A DNA stretch of 64,000 nucleotides from JALNYB01 sp963676235 (GTDB taxonomy: Archaea; Thermoplasmatota; Thermoplasmata; Methanomassiliicoccales; Methanomethylophilaceae): contig OY781044.1 in assembly GCA_963676235.1 (NCBI GenBank), positions 1,550,001 to 1,614,000 of the forward strand, given 5' to 3'. How positions within the stretch are numbered: the stretch's first letter is position 1; each line of letters starts with the position of its first letter. Positions 35,652 to 44,828 of the stretch are shown here, in pieces. The notes under the pieces were generated by a model that saw nothing but the letters and a program-made list of their open reading frames with translations, searched no databases and was not told where the DNA came from. Both the position numbers and the translations under genes were made by a program.

Positions 35652-36570
35652 GACAAAGCGATTCCGATGTTGTTGTTAATCAATGTTTCGCATATGGTGA
35701 ATAAAAAATCAATGCAGAATGATGACAGACATAACACGTTTTGAGTTTTGGTAAAATCCAGCTCATTGAAGAAATGATCTTTCTCCGACTTATCCTATCG
35801 TCTTCCCGTATGAAGCTACAACGCTGTGACACAAGTACTGCGAAGATATAGAATTGTGACCAACGGAATCACCGACAACTGTTTCTTACGACGTTTTATT
35901 TCTCATCCGCAACGTCCGTCACATCAGGCTCAGATTTTTTACATCTTTTTTGTGAACGATCGATCGTTCATTCTCAACTCTCTCGGAAAATATGGTCTTA
36001 GAAACTGCGATTGCGAGCCCCTCATCATTACACGATTTTTCAATCGGAATCATGTTTCCACAACTGTATGAATGTTGAAAACGCGCAGCTTGGGCATTTT
36101 GATACAATATCAGATTTCTCATTTTCTGAGATGTGTTCTCTTTTCTTGATGGGCGTTTCATCCGAATCGAAAAATTGCGGTTAGGTTGTGCTGCCAGCAG
36201 ATGGAACAATTGTCAAAAAACTGTTACAATTCCCACATACCTCATCACTATCCGATATCGCTTTGCATAGGGCGTATCTTTGACATTGCGCATCGAACGG
36301 CAAATGATGCATATAGTAATTATGTAAGATTGTGAACATCTGGTTACGAATCCACCACTCATACCATAATTTATTCAACCCGGATAATCACTCAACTACA
36401 TCTTTTTGTTAATAACAAACTAAAAACTGCTTATTTAGAATGTCGTACCTTACAAAAACCACAATTCAAAAGATGCTTTCAACAACATGAAATAAACAAT
36501 GATTGTTGACAATTATTTAACTATGAAATCAACCAAAACAATACCAAATAACCAACATAGCAATCCCCTT
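35652..36570. other. Decayed, gene-poor region
   Basis: Two short minus-strand frames (36209-35919 and 36378-36181) exist. The second encodes VCGNCNSFLTIVPSAG, hinting at a zinc site, but neither matches a family I know. Elsewhere there are only stops in all frames. Confidence 0.4.
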
Positions 36571-36650
36571 AAATCAGCAGATCTGAAGTTCGAATCCCTG
36601 AAATGACTCCATTCCTTCATACGCCCTTATACAAAATTATGCATTTTCGT
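36571..36650 (+). repeat. Decayed duplicate of the tRNA-Thr 3' end (probable att scar)
   Basis: AAATCAGCAGATCTGAAGTT and the following CGAATCCCTGAAATGACTCC match tRNA-Thr from its anticodon stem through the acceptor end with scattered changes, and the similarity goes on into the flank (CTTATACAAAATTATGCATT versus the same spot after the tRNA). Site-specific integrases leave such a partial tRNA copy at the far end of an inserted element. Confidence 0.75.
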
Positions 36651-36705
36651 ATTTCATTAAAAATACTTTGATATATATTATGAATAAGTAGACCTAACAA
36701 AATTG

Positions 36706-37632
36706 TTAATTTCTACCATTCCGCTGTATTATTTTCAATTCTCTCATAAATTTTAACTTATCTCCAGTTATCGGTGGTAGAGAATTTAGTATTTCTGAGA
36801 TCTCTTCTTTTTTATCACTACATGAATATACTGCACATAATGAAGTTTCAACAATCCGTTTATTAACTGACAGTGCAGGATCTGGGCCGATTCTTATTGC
36901 TAAATCTTTGAAAAAATTTGAATATTCTCTACTGTACACAATTAAACACTTTGAACTCGAAATAGGACAAAAATATACTCTATACTTATTTCGTTCGGTA
37001 AGAGCATTAGTATAGTCGTCTATCAATTCTTTTTTTGAATATATGGTCGGATCTTTAATATTTCTACCAATAAACTTAGCATGAAAAGATAACTCTGGCA
37101 ATTCTCGAAGATCTAACTGCGTCACAGGGACGTCTGCAGTAATGAACTCTCTGCCATAAGATGTTATACAAGTACAACTCATCTTATTCAAATCAGCAAA
37201 CATAAATGCCTCCTTGGATTTTTCTATTGTAAAACTTTGCGCTTTTTTTCCATTTGCTCCAAATGTTTCACCTGATGTTGCCATCTTATCTGTTATCATA
37301 CCTAAAAGTATGGACCGATTCATGAGCATGCTAACATATTTTACTAAAATTTGACAATTTGCATCCGAAATGCTTTTTGTTTGTACGATATCTATCTCGT
37401 GTTGGCATTCGTCTTCCATACGTTTCAAAATCTTCTCTGTCGATCCCTCTTTGTAAGGGTCATCTTCATAATAATTAGTAAATTTACATACGTTAGCGGC
37501 TGACGACACAAAAGAGTTTATTTCTTTATTTTCGTCATAAAGATATACATTTACATTTCCATTTTTCTCAAATCTTCTTATATGTTCTTTGGGCACATAA
37601 TGCTGTTTCATCGTCTTTGTTTCTTTTGACAT
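36706..37632 (-). CDS. DUF4238 domain protein
   Basis: A 308-residue protein (ATG 37632; the frame extends to 37698). The N-terminus KQHYVPKEHIRRFEKNGNVN followed by VYLYDENKEINSF is the hallmark of DUF4238, and TADVPVTQLD near the middle is also typical. The biochemical role is unknown; such genes often occur in accessory or defence regions. It is divergent from the PD-(D/E)XK gene at the edge of the defence island. Confidence 0.78.
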   Translation of the reverse strand: MSKETKTMKQHYVPKEHIRRFEKNGNVNVYLYDENKEINSFVSSAANVCKFTNYYEDDPYKEGSTEKILKRMEDECQHEIDIVQTKSISDANCQILVKYVSMLMNRSILLGMITDKMATSGETFGANGKKAQSFTIEKSKEAFMFADLNKMSCTCITSYGREFITADVPVTQLDLRELPELSFHAKFIGRNIKDPTIYSKKELIDDYTNALTERNKYRVYFCPISSSKCLIVYSREYSNFFKDLAIRIGPDPALSVNKRIVETSLCAVYSCSDKKEEISEILNSLPPITGDKLKFMRELKIIQRNGRN

Positions 37633-37866
37633 ATGCATCACGTGGATAATTTTATAACCAAAGATGATTTTTATTTTAAAATACAACCTTTGAATCATAT
37701 TTTTAAAATCAGCATATGAATATATGCAATTAAATTTAATCCTTGAAATTTCTTCAGAATCTTAACCTTTGTAAATTTCTTTGATAAACACAGCTGTCCA
37801 AAATTTAAAATTTCAAATAATATTGACTACAACATATGTTTATACGCTTGGCGAGTTGAAACAACA

Positions 37867-38757
37867 ATGACAAAAGCATTTGTTCTTGAGAATCAAACCC
37901 TTGGAGGTATACAATCACTTTCCAAAAGAATGTGGGACGAAGAAATATTCGAAGGATATGATCCAAATGGAAAATATGAATATTTAAACAATAAGTGGGT
38001 TCATAAAGCAATAGAGTATGCAGTCGATACCAATCAGATCTCAAAAGATACCTTATACCAACTTGCATCTGAACAGATTGAAAAAGGTCAAAACAATAAA
38101 GGAAAATTCCTGACAAAAACAGGTAGACTTGCATATGTTATAATGGATTTTCTTGTTCAAAATTCAACATTCGAACTTCCAAGGGATATAATAGCTGAAG
38201 ATGCCGATAGAAATTATATTGAAAGTGTTGTGGAAAATATGAAAACAGATGATACCCAATTTAATGATTCTATTGAATTTTCAAAAGAACCCGTTCAGTC
38301 AAAAACATATAACAGCAAATCCGATATTAAAGCAAAATCAGAATATGTCAAGATTCTCAAAAATAGAGGATACGATGAGATAAAAATAGCCAACAAACCT
38401 TCTGACATAATTGCATGTAAAAATGCAGAATAGTATTTCTTTGAAATAAAAGCAGCAAACCGCAGCAAAATCGGAGGAGGATTCGGAGCTGCAACACTTA
38501 CCGAGTGGAGGCAGGCGTTGATTACTCCTGAACATTTCCTTTTTGTGATCGCATGGCACACTAATGAAGATGATTTTGAATTCACAGAATATACTCCTGA
38601 AGAATTCATCGAATGCTCAACGATACCTCCTTTTAAAATATATTTCAAAGTTGAAAAGAATGGAATACCCAAAGTGAAACATAAAAGTGCTCTAGCCGCT
38701 GACAAAGATATATTAAGAAGACTTGTAGAATTCGATAATGATCTAAGAAAAATATAA
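37867..38757 (+). CDS. PD-(D/E)XK nuclease-like protein with in-frame amber (TAG) codon
   Basis: The frame runs from ATG 37867 to TAG at 38431-38433, then stays open to TAA 38755, 296 codons in all. The amber (codon 189) lies between PSDIIACKNAE and YFFEIKAANRSKIGGG, that is, inside the D...(D/E)-x-K catalytic core of a restriction-type nuclease. Read-through would therefore complete the active site, while termination would remove E-x-K. If the host inserts pyrrolysine at UAG, the full protein is made; otherwise this is a pseudogene. It is divergent from the DUF4238 gene and was perhaps paired with it. Confidence 0.65.
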
Positions 38758-38801
38758 TGTTGATAATTTCAATCGGAATTATTCAAGAATATTGTATAAT
38801 C

Positions 38802-39640
38802 CTGAGTTCTACAGGACCGGATGCAAATAATCAATCGCCGCCGGATAACTGGACGTAAAATAAAAGTGTCCCGAGTGACAATGCTCAGTTGTGACACAAA
38901 AACATTTCGGCGCAGGACATTCGTCCTAGATCTGAATGAGAATAAATCAATGCCGATTTGTACTATCGCCTACGTGATAGAATATCTTAAGAAATTAGAA
39001 TTCAACCGTGTTTTCAACGGGTCAAAGAGCAGGGGGCACCCTTTTTCGTTTGTCTGCACGATTATATCTTATCAGCTGACGAAGAATTTCTCCGTGGAAG
39101 GATGCAGAAGATGACTGGAATTCCAGGAGGTCGGGAACGAGTCGGGCATCCATGGAGAGGTGAGCCATCGCATGACAAACCGCGCGATCGAACGTACAGG
39201 CGAGATCATGCCGGGGGTGCTAACGCCTCTCCACAAATCGTTATTTTCTTTGTATGAACTGGAGCACACGGACATGAACATAGATACCACATCCATCGCA
39301 GTATATACGAAGGGAACAAAATTGTACGACTTCGGTTATTTCAGTGACAAACGACCGGATCTAAGGAAACGTTCGACGAGATTCATCATCGATTCTCTGC
39401 AGAATTTGACAGTTACTTATACTTATGATGGTAAGCAGGCAGTGCGGCGCATATATTCGAACTTTAAGGTTCTGAATTCGCGCATTCTCAAGGACATAGT
39501 GGTCGTTTCGAGTGTTTCTGGGGGCTGAAAGCCCCGAGGAACACAGAAAGAACCCGAAAACACGATGTAAAATAATGTATGATCAGCGGATACTCAGGTG
39601 TCAAATTCTTCCGATTTCGAAATTATCTGCAGAACTCGGG
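38802..39640. mobile_element. Internally deleted copy of the 46.8-kb IS
   Basis: Ends CCTGAGTTCTACAG (38802) and CTGCAGAACTCGGG (39640) match the IS inverted repeats. The remaining transposase frame runs on the plus strand but has TGA (39110-39112) in place of a tryptophan. A deletion joins DKRPDLR directly to KRSTRFIIDSL, apparently between the similar sequences PDLR and PELR. The N-terminal ~145 and C-terminal ~55 residues are left, 839 bp in total. The right end supplies the stop codon of the neighbouring STAND gene. Confidence 0.88.
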
Positions 39641-42600
39641 TATCAATGCAGCCCTTAACTGTGTCAAGATTCCATGCTTCAGACATTACCAAATACTTTT
39701 TGAATATGGTAAACATCCTCTCCCAATCAACATTTTCACCAGAATAGCACATTAATTTAGGGATACTACTCATACAAAAATACCATGTTCCAATCCCTCC
39801 AAATTTTGTTTTTGCATATATTTGTTTATGAATAATTGTTAGTAAATTTTCTTTTACTTCATTTTGAGTATAATATCTGAAAAAATCTGGATATGGCATA
39901 GCATTATACCAACCATCAAGATAATCACATAATTCCAACATTTTTATTTTTCCAGATTTTACTTCTATTTCGTCATCATATGCAAGATAGCCATCTATTT
40001 TCAAATTGTGCACTTTCTTTTCTGAATCATTATCACTATTTATCGTATAGCTTACAGATGAGAACAACGCAACTTCATTATCAGGTACATTCCTAATAGA
40101 ATAATCACATTGATTTATTGCATAGAATAACTCCTGCAGATATCTTGTTCCAATAAAATTTGATATGTCTGAATAATTGATGGTCTTTGTATAACAATCA
40201 TATCTTAAGAGGCTTATGATATGATATCTAACAACATAAATTGGAAGCATATCAACAATATGCGATTTCAGTTTTTCAAAACGTATGTAATCAAAATCAT
40301 AAAATAAATCGTACCTTATCCCTACACGGATGGCATCATCTGCCCTTACATTCATATATTCTGATAATAAGTGCCAAATCCCTTTTTCAGACATGTTTTG
40401 GAGATTGGAGATGATCCACACGGACTCTTCTACCGAAATCAATTTTTTATGCTCATAAACAAATAAAGCATCTGGTAAACCAAGAACAGAACTGTCCTTT
40501 CTGTTTCCATACATGAAATAATATTTCCAAATTTCAGAAATATCAACGAGGCGCCCTTCATAATTAGACAATCTTAACATCTTATGAATAACGTCACCAA
40601 CTTTGAATGACCCGTCTTTTGAATAACGCTTTATTATTTCAGCTACTAACAGAAGATATGGATTATTTTTCCGAATGCGACCCATGAAATACAGGCGATC
40701 GGTAATATCGTGTATTGACATTTTGATATCATGTTCTTCCTTAGCGCCCATGCTGATAATAAAGTCCCTTAATCTTGATTCATAGCCACATTGATCATTG
40801 AGATAATTTTCAATAAGTGCGCGCACCTCATCTGTTTTATCTCCATATATCATTTTTAATACCGCGTATCTAGAAACAAATGTACTGTACGGTTCTAATT
40901 CTTGTCTAACATACAGTTCTTGACAATCAGGTAACGTCATCTTTAATTCTTCTACCCGAATGTAATCATCAAATAATTGAACTTGATTAACACGATACCG
41001 ATAATTCTTTTCCAAAAATGATATGTAATCACGATTGTCTTGTTTAGTTATCTTAACGTATAGTGCCCACAGCATTCCATTACTAAATATATCCGAGTCT
41101 GTTTTTTTATTCATTATTAATTGCTGCAGAAAATTATACACGAAATTTTCATCGGTTATTGATAAACTACGCTCAACTATCAGGGTACAAGATATAAAAG
41201 AATAATACTCATAATAATCAAGTAAACCCGGATACTGCTCGAGGTCACGTTTAATACTGTCATAAAACTCAATAATAGACTCCCAGTCGAGTGTATTTCT
41301 AAATAATTGCTCTAATTCCAATAACGAAGCATATTTTTTAATTACAAAGCTCTTAGAATCAAAATCGAATGGATATGACCCATATCTTGAAATAAATCTA
41401 ATCTCCCCGTTCATTATGGAATAGATTATTTTTTCCAATATCTTTGATTCGTCATCGATATTTATGTTGAGATTATCGCTCAAAAAATTACAAAAACTAT
41501 CATGAAATAATGATATTCTATTTAGCTCTATATTGAAAAGACCTCTATTTTCATTGACAAACCCAACAATGTATTTTGTTGCCTCACTCCCCTCGAGATA
41601 TATTAGATCATCTCTAGTAATATACGATCCAATAAGAAATATCAATAACCGGTCACGTATTTCATCATCAACAAGATAATTGTAATACTCTTCAATTTCT
41701 TTAATTGTACCACATTTTGGAATAACACCATTCGTTTTATAATATGATACAAGATAATATGTCAATAATGGATATCCATTACCACAACTGTATATTTCAT
41801 CAATTGTTCTGTTGTCATCAATCTCACATTTGTGAAGATATTCGACACATTCTAATCTATCCCAATTATCTATCCAAATCTTGTCCCATCTTAACTCATT
41901 AAATGGGCGAGATAGCACAATAACAGTACAGTTGATGAGATTATTGATAAAACTGCAATACTTTTTCAACTCAATTTTATTGTATTTTTGAACATGATCC
42001 AACCCATCAATTATTAAAACAATCTTTCTCTCAAGTATTGTTTTAATGATATCTGATTCCATTCTTTTTTCGGGACTATTAAACAAATGCTTTGAAATGT
42101 CATCAATGAAGTTTGCATATTCCAATCTTTTCTTATAGTCACTATCAGAATTGGAGATCCAAAATCTGTAAAGAATTGAATTATGATGTATATCACTCAA
42201 TACATATGCTAAATGACTTTTCCCCGAACCTGGTTTCCCTAGTATACAATTAACTTTTTTCTCTCTGATTCTAATATTGCGTGTAATGTTTACAGTTTCG
42301 TTCAATAATTCTACTGAAAAACATCTCAATATTGGAAGATCCTTTGTCTCCAGTATGAAGGACCGATTCTCAATCATTGTTTTTGACAATAGAAAAACAC
42401 TATTCAATCTTGCAGGATCTTTATACCTGCTGGACAAAATATCAATATTATCAGTACAAAATGAACAAACAGTAACTTTTCCAACAACAGTTGATCTTAA
42501 ACCCATAAAAACATGATTTGATTGTATATCTAGATTACGTGCAATGATAACATTTATTCCGATTTTTGATAAAATATGTATATTACCTTTGATAATCACA

Positions 42601-42830
42601 TCATTGCCATTAACAACGATGTCAGATAGATTTAATCCAGTAATATTTTTACATTGAATGTAGTACTTTTCATCCACAGTTTTAACAAGTAAATCATCCA
42701 TATCAGAAGCGCTTTCAGCTTTTACTTCAGACTGAATGCAGATTATTTTTCTTTCCAAATCCATCAACAATGCAAAATAAGCTTGAACGGTATCCTGATA
42801 ACTATATCCAACAAGCCCACCCTTTACCAT
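39594..42830 (-). CDS. Avs-like STAND NTPase with N-terminal nuclease-like domain
   Basis: A 1078-residue protein. Residues ~1-75 resemble the Cap4/Mrr-type PD-(D/E)XK effector: GYSYQDTVQAYFALL, then E, D-D and YYIQCKN as catalytic positions. A STAND ATPase follows: Walker A GKPGSGKSHLAY (~200-211), Walker B IVLIIDGLDHV (~270-280), then TVIVLSRPFNEL. The C-terminal ~600 residues are helical repeats suited to sensing. This is the plan of Avs/AVAST proteins, which recognise phage proteins and then degrade DNA. The last ~15 codons lie inside the IS at 39640, so the natural C-terminus is lost or altered. Confidence 0.8.
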   Translation of the reverse strand: MVKGGLVGYSYQDTVQAYFALLMDLERKIICIQSEVKAESASDMDDLLVKTVDEKYYIQCKNITGLNLSDIVVNGNDVIIKGNIHILSKIGINVIIARNLDIQSNHVFMGLRSTVVGKVTVCSFCTDNIDILSSRYKDPARLNSVFLLSKTMIENRSFILETKDLPILRCFSVELLNETVNITRNIRIREKKVNCILGKPGSGKSHLAYVLSDIHHNSILYRFWISNSDSDYKKRLEYANFIDDISKHLFNSPEKRMESDIIKTILERKIVLIIDGLDHVQKYNKIELKKYCSFINNLINCTVIVLSRPFNELRWDKIWIDNWDRLECVEYLHKCEIDDNRTIDEIYSCGNGYPLLTYYLVSYYKTNGVIPKCGTIKEIEEYYNYLVDDEIRDRLLIFLIGSYITRDDLIYLEGSEATKYIVGFVNENRGLFNIELNRISLFHDSFCNFLSDNLNINIDDESKILEKIIYSIMNGEIRFISRYGSYPFDFDSKSFVIKKYASLLELEQLFRNTLDWESIIEFYDSIKRDLEQYPGLLDYYEYYSFISCTLIVERSLSITDENFVYNFLQQLIMNKKTDSDIFSNGMLWALYVKITKQDNRDYISFLEKNYRYRVNQVQLFDDYIRVEELKMTLPDCQELYVRQELEPYSTFVSRYAVLKMIYGDKTDEVRALIENYLNDQCGYESRLRDFIISMGAKEEHDIKMSIHDITDRLYFMGRIRKNNPYLLLVAEIIKRYSKDGSFKVGDVIHKMLRLSNYEGRLVDISEIWKYYFMYGNRKDSSVLGLPDALFVYEHKKLISVEESVWIISNLQNMSEKGIWHLLSEYMNVRADDAIRVGIRYDLFYDFDYIRFEKLKSHIVDMLPIYVVRYHIISLLRYDCYTKTINYSDISNFIGTRYLQELFYAINQCDYSIRNVPDNEVALFSSVSYTINSDNDSEKKVHNLKIDGYLAYDDEIEVKSGKIKMLELCDYLDGWYNAMPYPDFFRYYTQNEVKENLLTIIHKQIYAKTKFGGIGTWYFCMSSIPKLMCYSGENVDWERMFTIFKKYLVMSEAWNLDTVKGCIDTRVLQIISKSEEFDT

Positions 42831-43085
42831 TATTTCATCACCAAATCAATATTGCATATTCAGTAAATTAATAATTTACTGAAATTACAGACAGATTAAC
42901 ATAACCCGCCCAATGTACTGAATAACATTCATGTGTAATAAAACAAATGTTAATGCAATAAATCAATGACAATCCGTTTAAATAGATATTATAAACTCAA
43001 AACAAATAACACATATTGTTCACAACAGCAACAGTTGTCACATTATGCCCAGAACGGTATAAGACAACAATATGGTGAAATACTA

Positions 43086-44828
43086 ATGACTTCGATGGGA
43101 ATTGTACTGAGGAGGATAAACATAGAAAATATCAGATCGATCAAAAAATCTGATATAGAAATAAATGACAATACAGTATTGTTCGGCCACAATAACAGTG
43201 GAAAATCAAATCTTCTATACGCAATAAACCTCGTGTTTGGTAAATCACGTTTGGAAAAGGAAGATATATTTTTCTCATCGGATTGCCCTTATTCGAAAAA
43301 TAAGGAAGCAAAAGTTGATTTATTATTTTTACCAACTGATAACAATAGTGCGGTGTGCAAAGAATTTAACGAACAATGGATGGAGATACTTGGCACACTG
43401 ATCGGATATGATGCTGTAGATGGTTCACAGTTTTTTGGAGTTAGTGCAATATTTTCATACGATTACGATATGAATGGATATAGGCGCGCAAGAAAAAGAA
43501 TTCTCCAATGGTCCGATACAATTCAATCAAGTGGCGAATATATACCAGAAAAAGTCATGGACCACTTTGACTGCATTTATATTGATGCACAAAGAGATAT
43601 CTCTTTGGATATTTCAGATCGCCACTCTTTTTGGAATAATAGAATATCAAGAATGGATATGCCCTCAGAATTAAAAGAAGAATATGGAAACACTATAAAA
43701 CAACTCAATGATTCTATCATCAGCAACAATCCCGTTTTGATAGATGTTCGTGAAAATCTGAATAAAATCATCCCAGAAGGTGAAATTACAATTAATCTTA
43801 TACCCGAAGATCTTTCTAAATTACATCGTGGACTGGAAATAGGCGTCACGGAAAATGAAACGACCATTCCAATATCCAACATGGGTCTAGGTACAAGGAG
43901 TCAAGCTGTCTTTTCATCGATAAAAACGATAACGAATGCGAATATTGATGATCCAGAATTGATGATGTATTGTATAATCTTGGCTGAAGAACCCGAATCT
44001 CATCTCCACCCATCTCTTCAGAAAACACTTGCAAAAGAATTCGAATGCATGAAAGCACAAAGGATCATTACAACACACTCCCCATTCTTCATATCTGAAT
44101 CAAATATCCAGAATCTAGTATGTTGCGGCCATGAGAAGGAAGGATCTACATATTCTTGTCTAAAAGATCACGGATTACCAAGTGAAAAGATAGAACCCCT
44201 CAAAAGAGTATTTATTGAGAGAAAAGCAGATGCTTTGTTCTCTGACATCATAATATTGGCTGAAGGAGAGACCGAATCGTGTGTGATACCTATATTCCTT
44301 GAAAAACATTTCAATAAAACTCCGGATCAGATGAATATCGTAATTGTAAACGTCGGTGGATACACAAATTACAAACCATTCCTTATTGCGTGTCGTGTTT
44401 TCAAAATCAAATGGGTGGTGTTCTCAGATGGCGAAAAAAAGGTCATTGATGAACTGAAAAAATCGACGGATCATATATTTGGAAATGATTCGTTCGACAC
44501 ATACCTAAACAAAAATATATTCATATTACCCAATGAAAAATGTTATGAAGATTACCTTATTGAAGAGGGATACTCAAATACTATTGAATCAACTCTACTT
44601 GGAGACGATAGATTTAAAGATCAATTTACAAAACAAATGGACAATGCACGTAAACAATGTCCAGAATCGACCGAATCTGAATTGTTATCCAACGTGATAA
44701 AAATAAAGAAAAATAAAACTGAGTATGCTAAACCGATAGCCAAAGCAATTTGTGAAAATGACACCATGCCAAAAATCATTTTGCAATTACTGGATACGAT
44801 AGAAAAACTGCAAGGTGAAATTACATGA
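43086..44828 (+). CDS. gajA: Gabija protein GajA (OLD-family ATP-dependent nuclease)
   Basis: From ATG 43086 (GGTGA 8 nt upstream) the protein has 580 residues, the usual GajA size; the frame is open upstream to 42966. ABC-type ATPase: VLFGHNNSGKSNLLYAI (Walker A), ILAEEPESHLHPSLQ (signature/Walker B), ITTHSPFFIS. A C-terminal TOPRIM domain: IILAEGETESCVIPIF and KWVVFSDGEKKV. GajA is a DNA endonuclease kept off by nucleotides and released when phage replication depletes them. It overlaps gajB by 4 nt. Confidence 0.9.
   Translation: MTSMGIVLRRINIENIRSIKKSDIEINDNTVLFGHNNSGKSNLLYAINLVFGKSRLEKEDIFFSSDCPYSKNKEAKVDLLFLPTDNNSAVCKEFNEQWMEILGTLIGYDAVDGSQFFGVSAIFSYDYDMNGYRRARKRILQWSDTIQSSGEYIPEKVMDHFDCIYIDAQRDISLDISDRHSFWNNRISRMDMPSELKEEYGNTIKQLNDSIISNNPVLIDVRENLNKIIPEGEITINLIPEDLSKLHRGLEIGVTENETTIPISNMGLGTRSQAVFSSIKTITNANIDDPELMMYCIILAEEPESHLHPSLQKTLAKEFECMKAQRIITTHSPFFISESNIQNLVCCGHEKEGSTYSCLKDHGLPSEKIEPLKRVFIERKADALFSDIIILAEGETESCVIPIFLEKHFNKTPDQMNIVIVNVGGYTNYKPFLIACRVFKIKWVVFSDGEKKVIDELKKSTDHIFGNDSFDTYLNKNIFILPNEKCYEDYLIEEGYSNTIESTLLGDDRFKDQFTKQMDNARKQCPESTESELLSNVIKIKKNKTEYAKPIAKAICENDTMPKIILQLLDTIEKLQGEIT

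Noticed and set aside
38802..39640. Deleted IS as a functional short transposase
   Set aside because: A TGA breaks the N-terminal part and the second aspartate and catalytic glutamate region are deleted.
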